Origin: Pseudomonas sp. ACN8
GTDB taxonomy: Bacteria; Pseudomonadota; Gammaproteobacteria; Pseudomonadales; Pseudomonadaceae
NCBI RefSeq assembly: GCF_002303925.1
Contig: NZ_MRCS01000005.1
Span: 114,385-178,384, forward strand
Length of the DNA stretch: 64,000 bases
Direction: 5' to 3'
A program made the translations under genes and the position numbers. The notes below the pieces were generated by a model. It was not told the origin of the DNA. It worked only from the letters and a program-made list of their open reading frames with translations, and searched no databases. Position 1 is the stretch's first letter. The number at the start of each line of letters is the position of its first letter. This document shows, one piece after another, positions 24,291-33,318 of this stretch.

Positions 24291-24710
24291 TCAGCTCATC
24301 CAGGGATCTATCACTTCAACACCGCTGAACTCGAAATCTCGTACATTGCGGGTGGCTATGGCTGCCCCATGGCTTCGGCAAATGGCGGCGATTTGCGCAT
24401 CTGCCATTGAAACCGCACGTCCATTGGCTTCAGCACCTGCCGTCAGCGTTGCGTACTCAACAGCGGCATGAGCATCGAACGGCAAAATGCGTCCGGCAAA
24501 GTCCTCTTCGAACATTGCCATGGCATGGGCTTCAAGTTTCTGTTTGCGCTTGCCCGAAGGCAAGCGTGCGATGCCGTGGAGTATTTCTGCCACCGTTACC
24601 GCACTGATTGCCAGATCCATCGATGGCTGCGCATCAACCCAGGCAAGCACCTGGGTTTCAGGCTCGACTCGCATAAACTCTGAAAGAACGTTGGTATCGA
24701 GCACTATCAT
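24291..24710 (-). CDS. VapC/FitB-type PIN-domain toxin
   Basis: A 139-aa PIN-domain RNase toxin. The acidic active-site residues are visible: Asp5 (VLDTNVLSE), Glu42 (VTVAEILHG), Asp104 (SMADAQIAAI) and Asp125 (RNVRDFE). The sequence and the RHH partner match the FitAB/VapBC type, in which the toxin cuts RNA and is held inactive by the antitoxin. Its ATG overlaps the antitoxin stop (ATGA), so the two are translationally coupled. Confidence 0.85.
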   Translation of the reverse strand: MIVLDTNVLSEFMRVEPETQVLAWVDAQPSMDLAISAVTVAEILHGIARLPSGKRKQKLEAHAMAMFEEDFAGRILPFDAHAAVEYATLTAGAEANGRAVSMADAQIAAICRSHGAAIATRNVRDFEFSGVEVIDPWMS

Positions 24711-24952
24711 TCAGAAAAATCCACCGCCGTTGCTTTCTCTGAACGCTCTGGCAGATCAAGCTCAACGCCGCCCAGAGCGCTGAATCTGTTGCGGATCCTG
24801 CTTCCAAGTCCACCGGCGCGATCAACAGTCGCCAAGGCCCTGCCCAGAATCAGGCGAGCCTCTTCTTCCATGGAATGTCCGTTATGAGCCGCTGTGATAC
24901 GCAGCTGCTCCTTGAGCTTCTCATCAAGGTTTCTAATGGTGATGCTGGCCAT
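24707..24952 (-). CDS. FitA-type ribbon-helix-helix antitoxin
   Basis: An 81-aa antitoxin. The first 45 residues (MASITIRNLDEKLKEQLRIT, then AAHNGHSMEEEARLIL) are an Arc/FitA-type ribbon-helix-helix domain. The acidic C-terminal tail binds the toxin. I chose the ATG at 24952, which has AGGAGG just upstream; the frame is open further back but that part does not look like protein. A perfect palindrome overlaps the leader and ribosome binding site, consistent with autorepression. Confidence 0.85.
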   Translation of the reverse strand: MASITIRNLDEKLKEQLRITAAHNGHSMEEEARLILGRALATVDRAGGLGSRIRNRFSALGGVELDLPERSEKATAVDFSE

Positions 24953-24960
24953 GATGCCTC

Positions 24961-24988
24961 CTGCAATCAATGAAATCATTGATTGCAG
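24961..24988. promoter_or_regulatory. Operator palindrome of the toxin-antitoxin pair
   Basis: CTGCAATCAATGA (24961-24973) and its exact inverse (24976-24988) are separated by AA. This 13-bp perfect inverted repeat begins 8 bp before the antitoxin start and overlaps its Shine-Dalgarno site, as expected for an RHH antitoxin operator. Confidence 0.75.
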
Positions 24989-25039
24989 GCTAGCACATCC
25001 TGGTAAACCAAAACCCGGCAATCTTCCGAATGGCCAATA

Positions 25040-26413
25040 TCACCGCGTCCCGCGCTGGCGCAATGCCGACGGCATGAAATACGCGTCTTCCGGCACCGGT
25101 TGGGCGAAGTCCACTGTGGCCGGCTCTTCGTTGTCCAGGTTCTGCACGTAGTAACGACGCGCCTGCAAGTCATGGAATACGTCCAGCGCGCTCCAGGTGG
25201 TGGGCAGGTCGTAGAAGTTTTTCAGGTAGGCCATCGACACCCGCCACAACTCGCCTCGCCCGTCGTATTGATCCACCAGGGCGGCGCCCCAACTATCCTC
25301 GTCCAGAAACAGCACTCGCTTGGAATAGATATGCCGCGCACCCGGCTTGAGCGTGCCTTCGACCACCCAGACCCGATGCAGCTCATAACGGGTGAATTGC
25401 GGGTTGAGGTGGCCCGGTGTGAGCAACTGCTCGTACTTCACTTCAGGGCTGCCGACTTTGTAATTGTTATAGGGAATGTAGACCTCTTGCTTGCCCTTGA
25501 GCTTCCAGTCGTAGCGGTCTGGCGAGCCGTTGAACATGTCCGTATCGTCCGCCGTGCGCAGGCCGTCGGATGAGGCGATCGGGGTGTCATACGCGAGGTT
25601 CGGCGCCCGGCGTACACGGCGCTGGCCCGCGTCGTAGACCCAGGCCTGGCGCGGGTCCTTGAGCTGGTCCAGGGTCTCGTGAACCAACGCTGCACCGCCC
25701 GCCAACCGGGCCGGGCTCTTCACGAACGCCAGGTAGTAGAACAGGATGTTTTTCAGGTCGGCAAACTGCCCGCCCGGGCGGTAATAGTTGAACAGCCCTT
25801 CCTGCTGCGAGGTCACGAGCGCGAAGCTGCCGTTGCGTTGTACCGGTGCTTCGGAGGCACGACGGACCACATAGATGCCGCGATAACGGGTGATGTGGTT
25901 CCACAGCGCCTCGATGCCATCCTTGGGCACCGGGAACGGCACACCGCCATAGGCATCGGCAAAACCGGTTCCGCCATCGAGCAGCTTGGTCGCGGTCGCA
26001 TTTTTCGAGGTGTTGTCATACAGCCACTGCGGCGCCGAGCCCGAGCGGCGAGAGGGATAGACCGGCATCTGGAAGGTGTCGGGGTAGCTGTTGAACAGTG
26101 CGATCTGACCCGGGCTGAGGTGGGCCTTGTACTGTTCAAGGTTGGCCTTGGTGATGGTGAACAGCGGCTTGTCCGCCGCATAGGGGTCCAGGTGATGCTG
26201 GCCGGGTTTGTAGCCCGCCGGCGCCTGGGTGATGCCGCCGGTCCACGCCGGAATGGTTCCGGCCGCATTGCCGGCACGCTCGGCCCCCAGCGGCGTCAGC
26301 GTGGTCTTCAATTGCTCGGCTTGCTGGGGCGTGACCGCGGCGAGTGCGCTGCCGGCGGCCAGGCTCAGGAACAGTGCCAGCGTGGTCTTGGTCAGTCGTG
26401 AAGTGTGAAACAT
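25040..26413 (-). CDS. DUF1329 domain-containing periplasmic protein
   Basis: A 457-aa exported protein of the DUF1329 family, thought from structure to have a LolA/LolB-like lipid-binding fold and often encoded beside DUF1302 proteins. A signal peptide (MFHTSRLTKTTLALFLSLAA..., cleavage after ALA near residue 25) is clear. The conserved body includes PVPKDGIEALWNHITRYRG and WRVSMAYLKNFYDLPTTWS. I chose the ATG at 26413 because of the CGGAGA site and the signal peptide; the longer frame adds a non-protein-like extension from REP DNA. A REP pair separates it from the DUF1302 gene. Confidence 0.85.
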   Translation of the reverse strand: MFHTSRLTKTTLALFLSLAAGSALAAVTPQQAEQLKTTLTPLGAERAGNAAGTIPAWTGGITQAPAGYKPGQHHLDPYAADKPLFTITKANLEQYKAHLSPGQIALFNSYPDTFQMPVYPSRRSGSAPQWLYDNTSKNATATKLLDGGTGFADAYGGVPFPVPKDGIEALWNHITRYRGIYVVRRASEAPVQRNGSFALVTSQQEGLFNYYRPGGQFADLKNILFYYLAFVKSPARLAGGAALVHETLDQLKDPRQAWVYDAGQRRVRRAPNLAYDTPIASSDGLRTADDTDMFNGSPDRYDWKLKGKQEVYIPYNNYKVGSPEVKYEQLLTPGHLNPQFTRYELHRVWVVEGTLKPGARHIYSKRVLFLDEDSWGAALVDQYDGRGELWRVSMAYLKNFYDLPTTWSALDVFHDLQARRYYVQNLDNEEPATVDFAQPVPEDAYFMPSALRQRGTR

Positions 26414-26461
26414 GATCGTTCTCCGAAAAAATCCAGCTGGTCTGCAAAACACGGCAGATCC

Positions 26462-26572
26462 TCTGTAGGAGCGAGCCGGCTCCGGGCGGCGTTCCGACGA
26501 TAGCGGTGTGTCAGCCGACATTAACTTCGACTGAAAGTCCGTCATCGCGAGCAGGCTCGCTCCTACAGGGGG
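26462..26572. repeat. REP cluster 2 (inverted pair)
   Basis: CTGTAGGAGCGAGCCGGCTC at 26462 and the inverse CATCGCGAGCAGGCTCGCTC at 26542-26572, between the DUF1302 and DUF1329 genes. Confidence 0.85.
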
Positions 26573-26584
26573 ATGAGTTGGAAC

Positions 26585-28540
26585 TCACAAGAAGTACTTG
26601 AGGTTGAAGCCGACGTTGTCGCGATCACGCAGGCCGTTGTCCTGCCCACCGCCGTAGAACTCGGTGTATTGCAGCTCGGCCTCCAGCTTGTTCTGGTAGT
26701 TGGCCTTGATCCCCAGGGTGTAGGCCTTGCGGCCCTCGATGACGTTGCCCGCCTGATAGCTGTTGCCCTCGAAGTCATCCTTGTAGACGACATAAGGAGA
26801 GACGTTGACCCCGGCATACACGTCGTTCCAGGTGCCGTTGAGCATCGCGGTGTAGCTGTAGGAGTTGCGGTTGACCTGGTCGCTGCGCTCGCCGCCGGAC
26901 ACATAGGAAAAGTTGCCGGTGCCAGCGTAGTAACGGGTACTGCCGTCATACGCGGTGTATTGCAGGCTGCTGCCGCGCAGATGCTCGGACGCCAGCTCGA
27001 ATACGCCGAACATCGAGTCGAATGACAGGCTCGGGCCAAAGTTGTAAATGGTGCCCAGGGATGTGTTGAACGCTTCCACCCGTTCGGCGTTATTGATCTG
27101 GCTGTCGAGCGTCACCTGCTGCCCGCCGATGTTGATGGTCTGGCCGCCTGCCGCTGCGGCGGCGCCGTTGGCCAGGTCGCCGATCAGGTCGTTGGTGGCG
27201 GCGACCCCGATGGGCAGGTTCGGCCGATAGGCCACCTCACCGAATACCGACGCCTGGCCCAGGGTGGTGTTGAAACTGAAGCCGTACATGCGGATGTCTT
27301 CGGCGTAGCGCCGATGCGCCTGGATATTGCCCAGCACGTCCATGGTCGCCAGGCCGTTGGCCAGTTGTCCCGCCTGGCTGCCGGCGACACCGGCCAACAA
27401 GTTGGTCAGGGCATTCATGTCGATGCCCTGGTACCCGCCCAGATCGGCGGAAATGGTTGGCTCCTTGGCGTGGTAGTTGACCATGTACAACCCGAACTCG
27501 GTGCTGTTGAGCTCTTCTACGATGTAGCGAAAAGCGAAACCGAACTGGCCGTCGTTGCGCGCGTTGAAGTCCTTGCCGACCGTGGCCACTTTGACGGTGT
27601 TGCCAAAGGCCGGGGTGACCCCGTTGGCGTACAGGCCGGTGGTGCTCAGGGCCTGGCTGAGCAACGGGTTGTTGCCCAGCGCGCTGTACAGATCGATCAC
27701 GTTGCCGAAGCCAGGCACCGGGGTGTCCAGGGCGGTACCGCTGAAGTTGTTGTAAGCGGTGTTGCCGCCGTCGGCGAACAGGTCCGTCTGCGAGTAGAAC
27801 GTGCCGACCGGGTCGATGCGGGTTTCCTTCCAGTTCGTCTGGTAAAAGCTTTCCATGGTCAGGCTGTCGGTCAGGCCGATGTTGAAGCTCAGCGCTTCCA
27901 CCGGTACCAGCACTTCCTTGACTTCGGCCCCGGGCAGACGGTACTTGGCCGCATCCACCGGGTTGGTGGTGTTGATCCCGCCACGGTAGAAAATCCCCTC
28001 GCCCCAGTTGAACACCTGGCGCCCTATGCGTGCCGTGAGCGGCATCTGCGCGACGTCCCAGTTGCCATAGAGGTAGGCGTCGAGCATCTCCACCCGGCTG
28101 CCGGCGATATCGCGGGTCTGGTCGGTGAAGTGGTCGTCCTGCGGGAAACTCTGGCTGGGTTGCGACGGGTTGTTGTTACGGTAGTAATCGTTGCGCTTGT
28201 CCATCAGCTGGGTGTCATAGAACGCGGTGCCGCGCACGAACATCCCGTAGTTCTGATAGTTGGCCTCGAGCTCCGAGGTGATCTTGTACACCTCGGAAAC
28301 CAGCCCGGTGTCGAAGTTGCGATTGCCGTCGTTGGTGTTGACGTCATCGTTGTTCTTGTCCCGGCCCTGGACCCGCCACAAGCGGCCATAAGACAAGGTA
28401 CTGTCGAATGAGCCGGTGATCTGGTTGTCCAGCACGCTGAACTCCTTGGCCTGCACGCCGTCGACCGCGCACAGTTGCAGCAGCCCTGCCAGGCCCACGC
28501 CGGGAAGCGCCGCGCCAGACAGGCGAAATCGAGTGCTCAT
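26585..28540 (-). CDS. DUF1302 family outer-membrane protein
   Basis: A 651-aa exported protein of the DUF1302 family, predicted to form a porin-like beta-barrel. The signal peptide ends near residue 31 (VDGVQA). The mature part is rich in Tyr, Asn, Gly and alternating hydrophobics, and ends with a C-terminal Phe-Leu (GFNLKYFL) that fits an outer-membrane barrel signal. Together with DUF1329 it may move or bind hydrophobic molecules; the substrate is unknown. It lies 60 bp downstream of the phospholipase-like gene. Confidence 0.8.
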   Translation of the reverse strand: MSTRFRLSGAALPGVGLAGLLQLCAVDGVQAKEFSVLDNQITGSFDSTLSYGRLWRVQGRDKNNDDVNTNDGNRNFDTGLVSEVYKITSELEANYQNYGMFVRGTAFYDTQLMDKRNDYYRNNNPSQPSQSFPQDDHFTDQTRDIAGSRVEMLDAYLYGNWDVAQMPLTARIGRQVFNWGEGIFYRGGINTTNPVDAAKYRLPGAEVKEVLVPVEALSFNIGLTDSLTMESFYQTNWKETRIDPVGTFYSQTDLFADGGNTAYNNFSGTALDTPVPGFGNVIDLYSALGNNPLLSQALSTTGLYANGVTPAFGNTVKVATVGKDFNARNDGQFGFAFRYIVEELNSTEFGLYMVNYHAKEPTISADLGGYQGIDMNALTNLLAGVAGSQAGQLANGLATMDVLGNIQAHRRYAEDIRMYGFSFNTTLGQASVFGEVAYRPNLPIGVAATNDLIGDLANGAAAAAGGQTINIGGQQVTLDSQINNAERVEAFNTSLGTIYNFGPSLSFDSMFGVFELASEHLRGSSLQYTAYDGSTRYYAGTGNFSYVSGGERSDQVNRNSYSYTAMLNGTWNDVYAGVNVSPYVVYKDDFEGNSYQAGNVIEGRKAYTLGIKANYQNKLEAELQYTEFYGGGQDNGLRDRDNVGFNLKYFL

Positions 28541-28600
28541 GATCCTTTCCTCTTTCCCTGGTTTTATTGTTTTTGTGTTCTGACACTGTTGCTGCGATGG

Positions 28601-29890
28601 CTATGGCGCCAGTCCCGCGCGGGTATAAATCCGGCTGTGGGCGCCGAAATGCCCCAGCAGTTTGAACAGCTGCCGGTTAAGTGCCGGATGGTCGAACTCT
28701 TCGCGCTGCAGCTGATTACCGTTGCTGAAATCACTGGTGATCGGTGCCATGTCCAGCCACTGGCCGATGGCTTCATCAAACGCCGCGGATTCGTCGACGG
28801 ACTCGGCACTCACCACTTCACGCAAGTAGTCCACCGAGTACGGCGGGTAATGGGTGTCTCTGGCAGAGTCGGCATAAACGTCGAGCATCGGATGGGGCTG
28901 CCCCGCTCGCAGCAATCGACGCAGCCATATCGACTGATACTTCTCCACTTCCATGTGCCGGGTGGCGACCCGTTCGATGGACGCCTGCTTGTCGGCATCG
29001 AAGCCGGCCAGAGCCTTGCCTTCCAACAGAAGAAGATTGGCGAGGTCGACACCGGGCAATGGCTTGGCGTGATAAGGCTGGGTCAGGTCCTGAACGTGGT
29101 GCAGGCCCCAACCGAGAAATCGATAACCCCAATAGGGATGGCCAGTGGCAAACGCCAGTCGCGCCAGGCCCATGTACTGGTAGGCGCGCCAGTCCGGCCA
29201 GCTGCGCTGCAGAAATCCGGCAGCGGCGTACACCACCGGGCTTTCATGGAAGAAGCCCATATGAAAGGGCGCTTGGGAGCTGTACTGAAACCGCGCGTCG
29301 CCGAAAGGTTGCGGGCCGAAGCCGTACAACGCGCCCACCTCGCCCGGGTTGTCGCTGAACAGGTTGATGTCGTGGCCGTAATCCGGCTCATCGGCGGCGC
29401 TGGCCAACACGGCCAGGGGCGTGACTTGTTCGTGGTCAGCCACAACGATGAAGCGCTGGCGGTTCCACGGTGAGAGCGTCTGCTCCACCATGACCTGTTC
29501 GGCCTTGAGGTGCTCACGCTCAGGCTGATCCTTGCCTGGCAGCGGCTGGATGACCATCGCCAGATGAATCCCGGGATTGATGCGCAGTGCGGTGAGGAAG
29601 TCGTGGCGCAGATTGTCCCCAGGCACGGCTGGCAATCGCAGGTTGTCGGGGCGCGGCGGGTATTGGGCGAAGTGTTCGCGGGCGAAGCGTTCCTGCTCAT
29701 CCAGCAGCGCACTCACGGCTTGGTATTGCTGGGAAAGAAACTGTTCCAGCGGCTCGGCTTCGACCTGTGGCGCATCACGCAACGTCGGCAAATCGTGCAA
29801 CGCCAGGTAGCTGCCCACCGTATGGTTCGACCAGCCCCAGGCTGTCGGGGTCGTTGCACAAAGCAGCAACAGGAGGAATGTCAGCTTCAT
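28601..29890 (-). CDS. Exported phospholipase C/P1-nuclease-fold protein
   Basis: A 429-aa exported protein of uncertain function. After the signal peptide (MKLTFLLLLLCATTPTAWG) the mature N-terminus begins near Trp-Gly-Trp-Ser-Asn-His (WGWSNHTVGSYLAL). This is how zinc-dependent phospholipase C/S1-P1 nucleases start, where the N-terminal Trp and a nearby His bind zinc. Later zinc-type motifs include WGLHHVQDLTQPYHAK, similar to HxxxH/HxxxD ligands in that fold. The ATG at 29890 is chosen for the signal peptide. It heads a likely operon with DUF1302 and DUF1329, which points to lipid handling at the envelope. Confidence 0.65.
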   Translation of the reverse strand: MKLTFLLLLLCATTPTAWGWSNHTVGSYLALHDLPTLRDAPQVEAEPLEQFLSQQYQAVSALLDEQERFAREHFAQYPPRPDNLRLPAVPGDNLRHDFLTALRINPGIHLAMVIQPLPGKDQPEREHLKAEQVMVEQTLSPWNRQRFIVVADHEQVTPLAVLASAADEPDYGHDINLFSDNPGEVGALYGFGPQPFGDARFQYSSQAPFHMGFFHESPVVYAAAGFLQRSWPDWRAYQYMGLARLAFATGHPYWGYRFLGWGLHHVQDLTQPYHAKPLPGVDLANLLLLEGKALAGFDADKQASIERVATRHMEVEKYQSIWLRRLLRAGQPHPMLDVYADSARDTHYPPYSVDYLREVVSAESVDESAAFDEAIGQWLDMAPITSDFSNGNQLQREEFDHPALNRQLFKLLGHFGAHSRIYTRAGLAP

Positions 29891-30020
29891 TGCCTGGTTC
29901 TTATTGGATGTGCCGTGGGGGTTGAGCCTAACAACCGACCCTGCCCATGACACTGTCCGATCTCACCAGAAAAGTTCTCCGATAGCGCCACGCCTCGGTG
30001 CAAAAAAACACCACGGACCA

Positions 30021-30117
30021 ATGTGGGAGCGAGCCTGCTCGCGAAGACGGCGGCACAGTCAAAAATGATGTGACTGACACTCCGCTTTCGCGAGCAGGCT
30101 CGCTCCCACAGGGTTCC
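30021..30117. repeat. REP cluster 3 (inverted pair)
   Basis: ATGTGGGAGCGAGCCTGCTC at 30021-30050 and its inverse TTTCGCGAGCAGGCTCGCTC at 30086-30117, between two same-strand operons. Confidence 0.85.
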
Positions 30118-30128
30118 CGGGTGTTTTC

Positions 30129-31697
30129 CTAAGCGGGGTAACCGGTGATTTTGCGGATGCTCTGGTACAACGGCTTGAGCTGTCGATACATGCGCAGGTA
30201 GACCTCTTTGTACAGTCGCTCATAGATCTGCTGCGCCTCGGGTTGCGGCATGAATACCGCACCGACCCGCGTCATGGCGGCCATCGCCGTGGGGAAATCC
30301 GCGTGCAGCCCCAGCCCCACCGCGCAGCAAATGGCCGCGCCCAGGCCGGACGCTTCGTAGACATGCGGACGCTCGGCCGGCAGGCCGAAAATGTTCGCCG
30401 TGAGCTGCATCGCGGCATCGCTCTGGGAGCCGCCACCGGCGACGCGCAGGCGCTTGATCGAGACCTTCGAGCGCTTCTCGATTTTCTCCATGCCCTGACG
30501 CAGGGCATACGCCAGGCCTTCGAGGATCGCCCGGTAAATGTGCGCGCGGGTATGCACGTCGCCGAAGCCGATCATCGCGCCCTTGGCTTCCACACCCGGA
30601 TCGCGGATACCGGGCGACCAGTAGGGTTGCAGCATCAACCCCATGGAGCCCGGCGGCACCGCGTCGACCAGCGCATCGAAGAGTTGCTCGGGCTCCACAC
30701 CCTGGGCTTTGGCCTGCTGCATTTCCCGCAGGCCGAACTCGTTCTTGAACCAGCTGACCATCCAGTAGCCGCGATAAATCATCACCTCACAGTTGTATTG
30801 ATCCGGCACCGCGGACGGGTAAGGCGGAATCAACGGGACGATTTCCAGATAGCGCGACCGGGTGCTGGTGATCGTCGCCGTGGTGCCGTAGGAAAGGCAC
30901 ACAGTGCCTGGGTCAACGACGCCAGAACCCACGACTTCGCAGGCCTTGTCGGCACCCGCGGCGATCAGCGGCAACCCCTCGGGAATGCCGGTGAGGCGGC
31001 TGGCCTCGGCGCTGATGTAGCCCAGGGTTTCACCGGGTTTGTGCAGGCTCGGCAGTTGCTCGGGACGCACCGCCAGCGCCTGCCATTTCCAGTCGGTGGG
31101 GGCGGCCCATTTCAGGCGTTTGAAGTCGAACGGCAGGTAACCGACGCAACAGCCCACCGAATCGACAAAGCGCCCGCAAAGGCGATGGGTGAGAAACCCC
31201 GAAAGCAGCAAAAACTTGTCGGTCGCCGCCCACACTTCAGGCTGATTGCGGGCGATCCAGTTGGCCTCGGCCTGGGCGCGAAAGTAGTCCACCGTGGCTT
31301 GCGCGCCGACCAGTTTGAACAGCCAGCCCCAGGGTCCCTTGATGCCGCCTTTGACTTCGTCCTGGCGTTGATCGAGCCACAGGATCGCCGGGCGCAGCGC
31401 CTTGCCCTGGGCATCGACATTGATCACAGTGCCGCGCTGGGTGGTCAGGGATACACCGGCAATCTGTGAACGATCGACGCCGGTTTGCTGCCACAACTGC
31501 TGGCAGGCCTCACCCAGTTTTGCCCAGTAATATTCCGGGTCCTGCTCGGCCCAGCCAGGTTGAGTCGAGTAATAGGCCTGCAACTCGACCTTGCCTTTGC
31601 CCAGCAGATTGCCCTGCAGGTCGAAGAGCAGCGCGCGCACGCTCTGGGTGCCATTGTCGATGGCCAACAGGTAACGCTTGTTCGGGTGGTTATCCAT
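30129..31697 (-). CDS. FGGY-family carbohydrate kinase
   Basis: A 522-aa sugar or polyol kinase. The N-terminal phosphate-binding motif is [20 protein letters not shown] and the C-terminal FGGY-type region contains [20 protein letters not shown]. Substrate specificity cannot be read from sequence; glycerol, erythritol and pentuloses are all used in this family. I chose the ATG at 31697 ([11 protein letters not shown]) with a GAAGAGAG site. It is the third gene of the operon after the ADHAP-synthase-like oxidase and GlpD-like dehydrogenase, 20 bp from the latter, which suggests a glycerol-like or triose-phosphate intermediate. Confidence 0.85.
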   Translation of the reverse strand: MDNHPNKRYLLAIDNGTQSVRALLFDLQGNLLGKGKVELQAYYSTQPGWAEQDPEYYWAKLGEACQQLWQQTGVDRSQIAGVSLTTQRGTVINVDAQGKALRPAILWLDQRQDEVKGGIKGPWGWLFKLVGAQATVDYFRAQAEANWIARNQPEVWAATDKFLLLSGFLTHRLCGRFVDSVGCCVGYLPFDFKRLKWAAPTDWKWQALAVRPEQLPSLHKPGETLGYISAEASRLTGIPEGLPLIAAGADKACEVVGSGVVDPGTVCLSYGTTATITSTRSRYLEIVPLIPPYPSAVPDQYNCEVMIYRGYWMVSWFKNEFGLREMQQAKAQGVEPEQLFDALVDAVPPGSMGLMLQPYWSPGIRDPGVEAKGAMIGFGDVHTRAHIYRAILEGLAYALRQGMEKIEKRSKVSIKRLRVAGGGSQSDAAMQLTANIFGLPAERPHVYEASGLGAAICCAVGLGLHADFPTAMAAMTRVGAVFMPQPEAQQIYERLYKEVYLRMYRQLKPLYQSIRKITGYPA

Positions 31698-31717
31698 GGA
31701 GCTCTCTTCAATGGGCA

Positions 31718-33313
31718 TCAATGCGCGGCATCCGGCAAACCATGATGGCGCTGCCACAACGCCCGATAACGCTGTAATTCCTCCTGCCAATGCTCATCGT
31801 CCCAGCCCAGTCGCGGTTGGCAGAGCTGGCCAATGGCAGCGAAATACTCCTCGCCACCACGCGGCAGCAACAGGCCCAGGCGGGTTCGGCGCAGCAGCAG
31901 GTCATCCAGGTGCAGGACCATTTCCGCATCGCAGGCAACGGCCAGCTCCGCCCACAAGGTGTCGGTGCCGCCGACGGTGTCGTGGCCCAGTTCACCGAGC
32001 AGCTTCGCCAGCCTCGGCAGGTCTCGACCATGCCGCCCGGCCAGGCGCCGCCAGCGGTTGGCGCTGAGTCCCGGTATAGCCAGCGGCGGCACGATGGCGA
32101 ACACCGGCGCGGCGTCATCAACGAATGGACGGTCGAGCATGGCCGCGCAAGCCTTGAGCACTTCGATGGCTTGCGGGCGAAACGTGGTCAGCTTGCCGCC
32201 GGCCAGGGTCACGCAACCCGGCTCCTGCCACAGCACATGCTCGCGGGTTTCATTCGACGGTTTGCCTTGATGCTCACCCGCCGCACTGCCCACTACCGGG
32301 CGCACACCCGACCAGGTCGACAGCACGTCGGCAGCGACCACTTCAGCGCCGGGGAATTGCTGACTACAGGCCGCCAGCAGATAGTCGAGTTCCTCAGGAC
32401 TGATGCTCGCGCTCTGGTCCAGATCGCCGTGATGATCGAGGTCCGTGGTGCCGACCACCGTGGCCCCCTCCCACGGGAAAACGAACACCGGTCGACGGTC
32501 GCGCTCGTGCAGGAAGGTGAAGGCTTGCGCCACTGGCAGACGCCAACCCGGCAACAACAGATGACTGCCACGCAACGGGCGCAACTGGCGAGGGGCTTCG
32601 GGCAGGCGCAAGCGCTCGGCCCACGCGCCGGTAGCCACGGCCAGCACAGCACAACGCAATGTCAGTGATCCGCCGCCCTCGCAGTCTTCGACCTGAACCC
32701 CGCAAACGCGTCCCTCTTCACGCAGCAATCGCTGCACGCGCACGCCGTTGAGCACCACGGCGCCGTCGGCCCGGGCCTCACCCAATACGCGCATCACCAG
32801 GCGGGCATCATCGGTCAGCGCATCGATAAAACAGGTGCCGCCCAGCAGGTCATCTTCCTTCACTCCAGGCGCCAGATAACGCAGTTGTTGCGCGTCATGG
32901 AAGTGATGGCTGCGCCGCCCGGCCAAGGCGTCATAGATGGACAGCAAACCACCCAGCACCCGAGGTCCGGGAAAACCGCCACGGTAATGCGGCATCATGA
33001 AACTCATCGGCTCCACCAGCCCCGGCGCTTCGTCGAGCAGGCGCTGGCGCTCGCGGACCGAATCGCGGGTCAGGCGCCACTGGCCCTTGGCGATGTAGCG
33101 CAAGCCGCCATGGACCATTTTCGAGGAGCGGCTGGAAGTGCCCCAGGCGAAATCGCGCTGTTCCAGCAGCAGGCAACGCCAGCCACGGCGCGCGGCTTCG
33201 CGCAGGATGCCGGCGCCGCTGATGCCGCCGCCGATGACGATCAGGTCCCAGGTTTCCTCCGCCAGCGTCGGCAGCACCCGCTGTCGCCACGCCGCGTTCC
33301 AGTCCAGGCTCAT
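31718..33313 (-). CDS. Glycerol-3-phosphate dehydrogenase/oxidase (GlpD-like)
   Basis: A 531-aa FAD enzyme. The N-terminal dinucleotide fold is [20 protein letters not shown], followed by the GlpD signature [20 protein letters not shown]. GlpD-type enzymes oxidise glycerol-3-phosphate to dihydroxyacetone phosphate and pass electrons to quinone. It is not beside glpF/glpK, so it is more likely a paralogue with another role. I chose the ATG at 33313 with GGAG 8 nt upstream and 5 bp from the preceding stop; a GTG at 33322 is possible. Confidence 0.8.
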   Translation of the reverse strand: MSLDWNAAWRQRVLPTLAEETWDLIVIGGGISGAGILREAARRGWRCLLLEQRDFAWGTSSRSSKMVHGGLRYIAKGQWRLTRDSVRERQRLLDEAPGLVEPMSFMMPHYRGGFPGPRVLGGLLSIYDALAGRRSHHFHDAQQLRYLAPGVKEDDLLGGTCFIDALTDDARLVMRVLGEARADGAVVLNGVRVQRLLREEGRVCGVQVEDCEGGGSLTLRCAVLAVATGAWAERLRLPEAPRQLRPLRGSHLLLPGWRLPVAQAFTFLHERDRRPVFVFPWEGATVVGTTDLDHHGDLDQSASISPEELDYLLAACSQQFPGAEVVAADVLSTWSGVRPVVGSAAGEHQGKPSNETREHVLWQEPGCVTLAGGKLTTFRPQAIEVLKACAAMLDRPFVDDAAPVFAIVPPLAIPGLSANRWRRLAGRHGRDLPRLAKLLGELGHDTVGGTDTLWAELAVACDAEMVLHLDDLLLRRTRLGLLLPRGGEEYFAAIGQLCQPRLGWDDEHWQEELQRYRALWQRHHGLPDAAH

Positions 33314-33318
33314 GGCCG

